DNA of 50,165 nucleotides from an uncultured Erwinia sp. (lineage in GTDB: Bacteria > Pseudomonadota > Gammaproteobacteria > Enterobacterales > Enterobacteriaceae), in contig CAMIKG010000034.1 of the NCBI GenBank assembly GCA_946221915.1, positions 1 through 50,165 on the forward strand, given 5' to 3'. The position numbers were made by a program, and so were the translations under genes. The stretch's first letter is position 1. Each line of letters starts with the position of its first letter. Below the pieces are notes generated by a model. The model was not told where the DNA came from, made no database searches, and saw nothing but the letters and a program-made list of their open reading frames with translations. This document shows, piece by piece, positions 25,558 through 31,586 of this stretch.

Positions 25558-25620
25558 TTACTTACTACGCAACATTGCTTCAATAAAATCTTTCCAGTTC
25601 CCCAGTTCTAAATCAATCAT
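25558..25620 (-). CDS. ypfM: Small protein YpfM
   Basis: A 20-residue protein, MIDLELGNWKDFIEAMLRSK, almost identical in pattern to the 19-residue E. coli YpfM (MIERELGNWKDFIEVMLRK). Its position between acrD and yffB on the minus strand is also that of E. coli. The ATG has GAGAGGG five bases upstream. The peptide is amphipathic with a central GNWKDFIE; no function is established to my knowledge. Conservation of so short a gene across genera argues for a real role. Confidence 0.9.
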   Translation of the reverse strand: MIDLELGNWKDFIEAMLRSK

Positions 25621-25647
25621 GCTACCCTCTCTCTTATAATTAGAGCC

Positions 25648-25686
25648 AGTATACGCTTATTTTTTGTGCAGGTGAATACATTCACC
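25648..25686 (-). promoter_or_regulatory. ypfM promoter overlapped by a palindrome
   Basis: On the minus strand TTCACC (25676-25671) and TATACT (25653-25648) are spaced by 17 bp, a good promoter ending 28 bases before the ypfM ATG. The -35 is part of a perfect inverted repeat, GGTGAAT-AC-ATTCACC (25671-25686). That layout suits a repressor or activator site; the factor is unknown. Confidence 0.55.
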
Positions 25687-25902
25687 CTATGATTATCATC
25701 GGCATTTTTTATCAAAACTGTAAAATTTGTGGTTCGTCAAAAAATCACATAAGACCAGTATCTAATTTATTGAAAATATTAGGCTGTCATTAAAAGAGAC
25801 CAGAAATGCGTATAATTCTCAAAAACTTTGATAGCGAACTAATAACTTTCAGCCAAAGATAACAGATAACGTACCTATATACGCTATAAGACAATAGTAA
25901 AA

Positions 25903-25910
25903 GGGCGCCT
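25903..25910 (-). other. 3' fold-back element of hok mRNA, copy 1
   Basis: Plus-strand GGGCGCCT, so the mRNA has AGGCGCCC near its 3' end. It is the exact complement of GGGCGCCT at the 5' end of the same transcript (26251-26258). Including flanks, about 12 pairs with one G-U are possible. This is the long-range 5'-3' (fbi/tac) pairing known for hok mRNAs. Confidence 0.65.
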
Positions 25911-25937
25911 AAAGTACCCGCAACCACACACCATCAG

Positions 25938-25955
25938 GCGGGGTTTCCCCCGCCC
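25938..25955 (-). other. 3' hairpin of hok copy 1 transcript
   Basis: GGCGGGG-TTTC-CCCCGCC stem just after the hok stop codon. The second copy has the same structure at 26415-26434 (GGGCGGGG-TTAC-CCCCGCCC). Likely stabilises the full-length hok mRNA. Confidence 0.5.
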
Positions 25956-25959
25956 ACGG

Positions 25960-26112
25960 CTAGCTCTTAAAATCGCAGTTTAAAAACGCCGCATATTCAT
26001 TACCGCCCTGACTAATACGTATCTCACACAGACGATCGCCAATTATCCAGAGGCTCACTAATAATGTTACACAAACCACTATTAGCGCATGTAATAAATA
26101 TTTCCGTGGCAT
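25960..26112 (-). CDS. Hok-family membrane toxin, copy 1
   Basis: A 50-residue type I toxin: MPRKYLLHALIVVC at the N terminus, a single membrane span to about residue 24, then GDRLCEIRI and the family's C-terminal block NEYAAFLNCDFKS with the two conserved cysteines (about 29 and 46). Hok peptides insert in the inner membrane and collapse the potential. AGGAGG lies five bases before the ATG. A mok-like frame overlaps it and an antisense RNA region lies upstream. The locus is duplicated 479 bp away. It is not in the E. coli K-12 position for hok genes, so it is an accessory insertion between ypfM and yffB. Confidence 0.88.
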   Translation of the reverse strand: MPRKYLLHALIVVCVTLLVSLWIIGDRLCEIRISQGGNEYAAFLNCDFKS

Positions 26113-26233
26113 TTAAACCTCCTTGCATCGCTGCAATTAAGAGGCTATCCTGACTCTGTGTGGGAGTCGGGATAGGCCTCAGGTTAATGATATATTGACC
26201 TGGGGCCTTCTTCTGTCCACTCCTGAAAAACAC
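26024..26233 (-). CDS. Mok-like regulatory frame overlapping hok copy 1
   Basis: An open frame of 69 codons from a GTG, overlapping the hok start in another frame. It contains SQDSLL, the short signature seen in Mok leaders, followed by IAAMQGG across the hok ribosome site. In the family, translation of mok opens the hok start, and antisense Sok blocks mok. Start codon assignment is uncertain. Confidence 0.6.
   Translation of the reverse strand: MFFRSGQKKAPGQYIINLRPIPTPTQSQDSLLIAAMQGGLNATEIFITCANSGLCNIISEPLDNWRSSV
26120..26212 (+). ncRNA. Sok-type antisense RNA, copy 1 (approximate ends)
   Basis: Inferred on the plus strand opposite the mok leader. The region holds GAGGCTATCC...GGATAGGCCTC, an inverted repeat (about 26141-26179), and then GGCC-T-CAGGTTAA...TTGACCTG-G-GGCC followed by TTCTTCT (26175-26213), a terminator-like hairpin. 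Sok's complement, the sequence AGGATAGCCTCTTA, is the conserved leader of hok family mRNAs. The ends were not determined. Confidence 0.55.
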
Positions 26234-26250
26234 CTGAAGCAGACAGCTTC

Positions 26251-26258
26251 AGGCGCCC
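26251..26258 (-). other. 5' fold-back element of hok mRNA, copy 1
   Basis: Plus-strand AGGCGCCC gives GGGCGCCT near the mRNA 5' end, complementary to the 3' element at 25903-25910. It adjoins a CTGAAGC...GCTTCAG hairpin (26233-26251), the usual 5' stem of hok transcripts. Confidence 0.6.
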
Positions 26259-26382
26259 GAAATGATACTAATGCAGGATATTGACGCCTGTCATTAGCTG
26301 CTCCATGAATAAAAGGAAAAAAGATACGCTATTAATTCTCACATTAATTAAAAATGAATTTTTAATTACCAAATGATAAAAA

Positions 26383-26390
26383 GGGTGCCT
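26383..26390 (-). other. 3' fold-back element of hok mRNA, copy 2
   Basis: Plus-strand GGGTGCCT, giving AGGCACCC in the mRNA, complementary to GGGTGCCT at the 5' end (plus-strand AGGCACCC at 26729-26736). With flanks the pairing extends to 11 perfect pairs. Compared with copy 1 a G-C pair has become A-U on both sides. Confidence 0.65.
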
Positions 26391-26438
26391 GAAACGCTGA
26401 CCACACCAGCAATCGGGCGGGGTTACCCCCGCCCACGG

Positions 26439-26591
26439 TTAGCTCTTAAATTCGCAGTTCATGAGCGCCGCATATTCATTACCTCCCTGATTAATTCGTA
26501 TCTCGCATACACGATCGCGAACTATCCAGAGACCAGCCAGTAGTGTCAGACAAATAACGACCAGCACACGTAACAAATACGTTTTTGGCAT
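26439..26591 (-). CDS. Hok-family membrane toxin, copy 2
   Basis: A second 50-residue Hok protein, starting MPKTYLLRVLVVIC and ending NEYAALMNCEFKS, with one membrane span and cysteines at about 29 and 46. It differs from copy 1 at roughly a third of positions, yet every family-conserved residue is kept, so both copies look functional. GGAGGG precedes the ATG. The duplicated block includes the leader, antisense region and both pairing elements; the two ATGs are 479 bp apart. Confidence 0.88.
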   Translation of the reverse strand: MPKTYLLRVLVVICLTLLAGLWIVRDRVCEIRINQGGNEYAALMNCEFKS

Positions 26592-26599
26592 TCAGCCCT

Positions 26600-26691
26600 C
26601 CGTTGCATTTCTGCTGTTAAGAGGCTATCCTGACATTGTTGGGGTGTCAGGAATGGCCTCAGGTTAATAATATATTGACCTGGGGCCTTCT
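26600..26691 (+). ncRNA. Sok-type antisense RNA, copy 2 (approximate ends)
   Basis: Same layout as copy 1: GAGGCTATCC, then GGCC-T-CAGGTTAA...TTGACCTG-G-GGCC-TTCTTCT (26655-26692). The mok-like frame beneath it keeps QDSLL but has a TGA shortly upstream and no ATG, GTG or TTG before QDSLL, so mok translation in this copy is doubtful. Ends not determined. Confidence 0.5.
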
Positions 26692-26909
26692 TCTGTCAGC
26701 TCCCGAAATACCTGAAACCGACAGCTTCAGGCACCCATGGATATGCTACCCGGCTCACTGACTCCCGTCATTAGCACTCCGGTTAATAAATAATAAAATA
26801 CCGGCTCACCCCGCAATTATTATTCCCTTGCCACTGCAATTTATTGCATAATAACCAATAAGCAGACTAAAAAAGAAAACACAAAAAATTATCAGGAGAA
26901 TTAATATTT

Positions 26910-27293
26910 ATGGCTGAAAGCAATCCGCAGATCGCACTGACGATGTATGGCATCAAAAACTGCGACACCATCAAAAAAGCCCGCCGCTGGCTGGAAAGCC
27001 AGAATGTTGACTTTCAGTTCCATGACTATCGTGCAGATGGCCTGACATCTGAACTGCTGCAACGCTTTATCGACAAACTGGGCTACGAAGCACTGCTTAA
27101 TACACGCGGCACTACCTGGCGCAAGCTGCCGGAAGAGCAGCGTAATAGCATCAATAATGCCGATACGGCACGCGAATTGATGCTGGCGCAGCCGTCAATT
27201 ATCAAACGCCCATTGCTCTGCGACGCCAGCGGCTCTATGCTGCTGGGCTTTAGTGAAACAACTTACCAGCAGTTTATCCAGGAGAAGTCATAA
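26910..27293 (+). CDS. yffB: ArsC-family (Spx/ArsC-like) reductase-like protein YffB
   Basis: A 127-residue thioredoxin-fold protein of the ArsC family. MYGIKNCDTIKKARRWLES near the N terminus carries the single catalytic-type cysteine; LLNTRGTTWRKLPEE and AQPSIIKRPLLCD with LLGFSETTYQQF match E. coli YffB. Crystal work on relatives suggests glutathione-dependent thiol chemistry, not arsenate resistance; no ars genes are nearby. It has about eight extra residues at the N terminus relative to E. coli. The ribosome site AGGAG is 12 bases from the ATG, a little far. dapE begins 1 bp after its stop. Confidence 0.92.
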   Translation: MAESNPQIALTMYGIKNCDTIKKARRWLESQNVDFQFHDYRADGLTSELLQRFIDKLGYEALLNTRGTTWRKLPEEQRNSINNADTARELMLAQPSIIKRPLLCDASGSMLLGFSETTYQQFIQEKS

Positions 27294-27294
27294 T

Positions 27295-28422
27295 ATGTTC
27301 TGTCCGGTCATTGAGCTGACGCAGCAGCTTATTCGTCGCCCTTCCCTCAGCCCGGATGATGCCGGCTGTCAGGACATCATGATCGCGCGGCTGCAGGCCA
27401 TTGGTTTTACGGTCGAGCAGATGAATGTAGATGACACCCTGAACTTCTGGGCCTGGCGCGGTGACGGCGAGACGCTGGCCTTCGCCGGTCATACCGATGT
27501 GGTGCCAACCGGCGACGTCAACCGCTGGATCACCCCACCGTTTGAACCCGCTATTCGTGACGGCATGCTGTACGGGCGCGGTACGGCGGATATGAAAGGC
27601 TCACTGGCGGCGATGGTGGTTGCAGCAGAGCGTTTTGTTGCGGCGCATCCTGACCATAAAGGCCGTCTGGCATTCCTGATTACTTCTGATGAAGAAGCCA
27701 CTGGCGCCAACGGCACCGTGAAGGTGGTGGAAAAGCTGATGGCGCGCAATGAGCGTCTCGACTACTGCCTGGTGGGTGAGCCTTCCAGCACTGAAGTGGT
27801 CGGCGATGTGGTGAAAAATGGCCGTCGTGGCTCCCTGACCGCTAATCTGACCATTCATGGCGTACAGGGTCATGTCGCTTATCCGCACCTCGCGGATAAC
27901 CCGGTACACCGCGCGATGCCCGCGCTGAATGAACTGGTCGCCACCGAGTGGGATCAGGGCAATGAATTCTTCCCGGCCACCAGCATGCAGATCGCCAACG
28001 TGCAGGCGGGCACGGGAAGCAACAACGTCATCCCCGGTGACCTGTTTGTTCAGTTCAACTTCCGTTTCAGCACTGAACTCACCGATGCCATGATCAGGCA
28101 GCGCGTCGCAGAACTGCTGGATCGCCATCAGCTGCGCTACACCCTTGACTGGTGGCTCTCCGGTCAGCCATTCCTTACTTCACGCGGTAAGCTGGTTGAT
28201 GCGGTAGTGAATGCCGTTGAGCACTATAATGAAATCAAACCGCAGTTGCTGACCAACGGCGGCACCTCCGATGGACGTTTTATCGCCCGGATGGGGACGC
28301 AGGTCGTTGAGCTGGGTCCGGTCAACGCCACGATCCATAAGATCAATGAGTGCGTAAAGGCGTCAGATCTGCAACTGCTTAGCCTTATGTATCAACGCAT
28401 TATGGAACAGCTGATCGCCTGA
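27295..28422 (+). CDS. dapE: Succinyl-diaminopimelate desuccinylase
   Basis: Hydrolyses N-succinyl-L,L-diaminopimelate, for lysine and peptidoglycan synthesis; zinc enzyme of the M20 family, 375 residues as in E. coli. Metal-binding motifs: FAGHTDVVP (His and Asp, about 64-72), GRGTADMKGS (Asp, about 95-104), TSDEEATG (catalytic Glu, about 132-139) and a C-terminal ATIHKINE. I take the ATG right after the yffB stop (TAATATG), with CAGGAGAAG upstream, rather than a longer in-frame reading inside yffB. Cotranscription with yffB and ypfN is likely. Confidence 0.96.
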   Translation: MFCPVIELTQQLIRRPSLSPDDAGCQDIMIARLQAIGFTVEQMNVDDTLNFWAWRGDGETLAFAGHTDVVPTGDVNRWITPPFEPAIRDGMLYGRGTADMKGSLAAMVVAAERFVAAHPDHKGRLAFLITSDEEATGANGTVKVVEKLMARNERLDYCLVGEPSSTEVVGDVVKNGRRGSLTANLTIHGVQGHVAYPHLADNPVHRAMPALNELVATEWDQGNEFFPATSMQIANVQAGTGSNNVIPGDLFVQFNFRFSTELTDAMIRQRVAELLDRHQLRYTLDWWLSGQPFLTSRGKLVDAVVNAVEHYNEIKPQLLTNGGTSDGRFIARMGTQVVELGPVNATIHKINECVKASDLQLLSLMYQRIMEQLIA

Positions 28423-28438
28423 AGCGGGGAGAAATATC

Positions 28439-28627
28439 ATGGAATGGATTAAAGAGTACTGGTGGGTTCTGATTATTCTGCTGATGGTGGGCGTGCTGAT
28501 GAACGTCTATAAAGACCTGAAGCGCATCGATCATAAGAAGTTTATGGACAACAGACCCGAACTGCCGCCGCACCGCGACTTTAATCATAAATGGGACGAA
28601 GAAGACGACTGGCCGAAAAAGAAATAG
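28439..28627 (+). CDS. ypfN: UPF0370 small membrane protein YpfN
   Basis: A 62-residue protein with one membrane span (about 5-26, WIKEYWWVLIILLMVGVLMNVY) and a charged cytosolic tail: HKKFMDNRPELPPHRDFNHKWDEEDDWPKKK. This is the pattern of E. coli YpfN (66 residues). Function unknown. It begins 16 bp after dapE. Its last 43 bases overlap the 3' end of tmcA on the opposite strand, so ypfH, which stands between them in E. coli, is missing. Confidence 0.93.
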   Translation: MEWIKEYWWVLIILLMVGVLMNVYKDLKRIDHKKFMDNRPELPPHRDFNHKWDEEDDWPKKK

Positions 28628-30639
28628 TCGTCTGCCCCACCCTCCTCTCCCGCCCGGGAGAGGAGCTGCTGTAACGCCTGCGCCCGTCTGCCGTCATAAG
28701 CCATTAATGCCTGCTGCGCTTCTGTGCGCCACTGAGTTAACAACGCTTTACGCCCGGATAATCCCAGTTCACGAGACAATTCACTGGCCGACTTGTGCTG
28801 AAGAATCGCGCCGCGCAAAGCAGGTAATGCGTGAGTTACGTGCGTCAGTAAGCGCCCCAGCGCAGGCCAGGCGGCGTCAAATGAGCGATGGGCAAAAGCA
28901 AAACCTGCCACTTCATACCCGTCATCCGCCGTTATTTGCTGCTGTTCATCGCAGGCTATCGCCAGCGGCTGATCGAGTTTGTGCCGCAACCACCAGTAAT
29001 CACGCGCCAGCCGCCGTGTCGCGCGTGTCACTAATGCCTTCCCCGCTGGGGTTAACGGCAGCAATGCCATCGCGCTATAGCAACCGCTGCTGGCTTCACG
29101 CTGGGTACTGATGCGCACCAGCTTGAAGCCACAGCTGCACCAGAAGCGCCAGAGTTCATCGGTATAACCAAAACTGACCGAGAGAAAATCCAGCGCGTCA
29201 CCCGCACTGGCGCAATGTGCAATCAGCTGACGGCCAATACCCTGCCGACGCTGCGCAGGCGTCACAGCAATACGCGTAATGCGCCGCGAGCGCAGCCGCG
29301 CCGCTTCAGGGAAACCGGCATGCGCCGCCAGCGACTGCGCCACAAGGTTGCCGCGCGGACGGCGCGTTCCCGCCCATACCGCAAATGCCAGCCCGGCATC
29401 AAGCCCGCCTTCCTCCACCAGCCACAACGCAGCACAAATCTGCTGCTGGCAGTACGCAGCGATAAAATGCATCCCCTGCGCATCCATCATACGACGCAGA
29501 TCGAGAGGTGAGGTTCGATAGTGAGCACTGGCAAGCAAATGATACATCGCCGTCAGTTGTACGGGCTGTGTTTGCCAGTGCTGCTGTTCCAGCGGCTGGA
29601 ACGTCACAGAGCCACTGACGTCAGGCAGCACGTTTTCATCAAACAGCAGTGCGTTATCGACAACGCCTTCCAGCGGGTCGTTTTGCGTCCAGCGCAGTGG
29701 CTGATCAAGCGTGTAGAACCGCGCCTGCGGCAAGGCCGCGCAAAATTTCAGTAAGAAACCGCGCCCGGTGCCTTCATAGCCCTGCACGGTAGTGGTGAGC
29801 AGCACTCGCGGGAAATAACGGATCAAACGCTGCAACAGCGGCGCCGGAATAGCGGCGGCTTCATCAATCAGCAGCCAGTCGCCCTGTGATGGTTCTCTGT
29901 CACAGGCCGCCAGCAGGGCATCGGGGGCGATAAAGTGAAACGCTTCACCGGCAAAATGCGCCAGTACCTCAACCGAGACTTTTGCTGGTGCCGTTACTAC
30001 ACAGCGTGCATGGGAATGTTTGGCCAGCATACCCGCCAGCGCTGATTTGCCGCGGCCACGCGGCGCGGTCAATACTGAGATACCCGGCGCAGATGCGAGC
30101 AACGCCTGCAGTATCTGTTGCTGCTGGCGCTCACCATCAGGCTGCCAGTCGGGGCGCGGGGTTAGCGGCGGCATATGCAGTGACTCGCCCTGACGCCACA
30201 CTGCCACTTCCGCGTCCTGCAGCAGCGTATGCTGCAGATGACGGACAAAGTGGGGAGTCGCAATCGCCTGCGGCGCATCACTCCAGCGCAGCGAGTCCTG
30301 ATCAACGGCGGCAGGCCACTGTGACCAGGGGGGCGTCAGCAGTAGCAGCCAGCTGCCAGCCACCAGCGTTCCCGCCAGCGCAGCAAAAGCTTCGGCATGG
30401 AAAGCCGAGCGGGCATCAAATACGGCATGGCGAAACTCCTGGCCAAGCAGCGTACGCAACGCACCGGGGGCGCAGTGCAGGCTACCGCAGGCCTGTTCAC
30501 TGACCCACAACCAGTCACCGGGCAAAGGCGCCTGCCACAACCTTGCCTGCTGCTCGCACCACTCCGCCTCGCCGCTGATCACCAGCAGACGACGCACACC
30601 CTGCCGTTGCATCGCGGCGCTCAGTTGTTGAAGATCCAT
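28585..30639 (-). CDS. tmcA: tRNA(Met) cytidine acetyltransferase
   Basis: Acetylates the wobble cytidine of elongator tRNA-Met (ac4C34), using acetyl-CoA and ATP. 684 residues compared with 671 in E. coli. Domains: N-terminal DUF1726 region, a helicase-like ATPase with Walker A APRGRGKSALAGM (about 192-204) and DEAAAIPAPLL (Walker B), then a GNAT domain with the acetyl-CoA motif RIAVTPAQRRQGIGRQLI (about 448-465), and a C-terminal tRNA-binding part. The C-terminal tail ends in a serine run, and the coding region runs 43 bases into ypfN. Start beside ypfJ, 6 bp away, so cotranscribed. Confidence 0.95.
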   Translation of the reverse strand: MDLQQLSAAMQRQGVRRLLVISGEAEWCEQQARLWQAPLPGDWLWVSEQACGSLHCAPGALRTLLGQEFRHAVFDARSAFHAEAFAALAGTLVAGSWLLLLTPPWSQWPAAVDQDSLRWSDAPQAIATPHFVRHLQHTLLQDAEVAVWRQGESLHMPPLTPRPDWQPDGERQQQQILQALLASAPGISVLTAPRGRGKSALAGMLAKHSHARCVVTAPAKVSVEVLAHFAGEAFHFIAPDALLAACDREPSQGDWLLIDEAAAIPAPLLQRLIRYFPRVLLTTTVQGYEGTGRGFLLKFCAALPQARFYTLDQPLRWTQNDPLEGVVDNALLFDENVLPDVSGSVTFQPLEQQHWQTQPVQLTAMYHLLASAHYRTSPLDLRRMMDAQGMHFIAAYCQQQICAALWLVEEGGLDAGLAFAVWAGTRRPRGNLVAQSLAAHAGFPEAARLRSRRITRIAVTPAQRRQGIGRQLIAHCASAGDALDFLSVSFGYTDELWRFWCSCGFKLVRISTQREASSGCYSAMALLPLTPAGKALVTRATRRLARDYWWLRHKLDQPLAIACDEQQQITADDGYEVAGFAFAHRSFDAAWPALGRLLTHVTHALPALRGAILQHKSASELSRELGLSGRKALLTQWRTEAQQALMAYDGRRAQALQQLLSRAGEEGGADDYFFFGQSSSSSHL

Positions 30640-30645
30640 GAAATT

Positions 30646-31485
30646 TTACGCGCCGAAGGTATTACACTGACCCGGGTCGCCGCTGTCGAAGCCGCGTTTA
30701 AACCAGCTGTAGCGCTGAGCTGATGTGCCATGGGTAAAGCTGTCTGGCACCACACGCCCCTGGCTGCGCTGCTGTAAACGGTCATCGCCAATCGCGCTGG
30801 CGGCATTCAGCGCCTCCTGCAGATCGCCAGGCTCCAGAATCTCCTGCTGCTGCATATAGTGTCCCCAGACGCCCGCAAAACAGTCCGCCTGCAACTCCAT
30901 TTTGACTGACAGCTGGTTACGCTGCGTTTCGGATGCCTGTTGCTGCAGCGCGCGCACCCGCGGCTCAATACCCAGCAGTTTTTGCACATGATGACCCACT
31001 TCATGGGCGATCACATAGCCCTGGGCAAAATCGCCGCCCGCGCCGAGTTGGGTCTTCATTTGATCGTAAAAGGCGAGGTCGATATAGACTTTGCTGTCGG
31101 CCGGGCAATAAAACGGCCCCATCACTGACTGACCGGTGCCGCAGCCGGTTGGCGTGGCGCCGCGATACATCACCAGACCCGGCGGCTGCCAGGGCTTGCC
31201 CATCTGCTGAAACAGCTTTTGCCAGGTGTCTTCATTGGTGGCAAGCATCACTTTGGTAAAGCGCGCCGCTTCATCGTCCTGCTGGCTGTGGCGCTGCTGA
31301 GTCGGTGTCTCCCCGGTCAGCAATGGCGTCAGATCATAGCCGTAATAACTCGCCAGAATGACAATAAACAGAAGGATGATGCCGCCCTTACCGCGCGGAA
31401 TACGCATCCGGCCAACCCCCATCGAAGGAGACTGATTGCGTCGGTCTTCCACATTGTCGCTTTCACGACGCCCCTGCCAACGCAT
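30646..31485 (-). CDS. ypfJ: Predicted neutral zinc metallopeptidase YpfJ
   Basis: 279-residue membrane-anchored protein. A single N-terminal span (IILLFIVILASYYGYDLTPLL, about 35-55) is followed by a periplasmic domain with the zinc motif AHEVGHHVQ (about 167-175) and the downstream ELQADCFAG, the pattern of the putative neutral zinc metallopeptidase family. Substrate is unknown. Order tmcA-ypfJ matches E. coli; the next E. coli gene is purC, but an unrelated large gene intervenes here. Confidence 0.93.
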   Translation of the reverse strand: MRWQGRRESDNVEDRRNQSPSMGVGRMRIPRGKGGIILLFIVILASYYGYDLTPLLTGETPTQQRHSQQDDEAARFTKVMLATNEDTWQKLFQQMGKPWQPPGLVMYRGATPTGCGTGQSVMGPFYCPADSKVYIDLAFYDQMKTQLGAGGDFAQGYVIAHEVGHHVQKLLGIEPRVRALQQQASETQRNQLSVKMELQADCFAGVWGHYMQQQEILEPGDLQEALNAASAIGDDRLQQRSQGRVVPDSFTHGTSAQRYSWFKRGFDSGDPGQCNTFGA

Positions 31486-31586
31486 AACTCACCTCGTGTG
31501 CGGATTGCAGCAAATAAAGCAGATAGTAGCTGCGCCGCAGATGAATAACCAGCACCGGATTGCCGATTAGCCGCCATACCGATTAA

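Noticed and set aside
25445..25639. 64-codon plus-strand frame over the acrD terminator and ypfM
   Set aside because: It starts in the acrD stop region, runs through the terminator hairpin and is antisense to ypfM, which has clear conservation.
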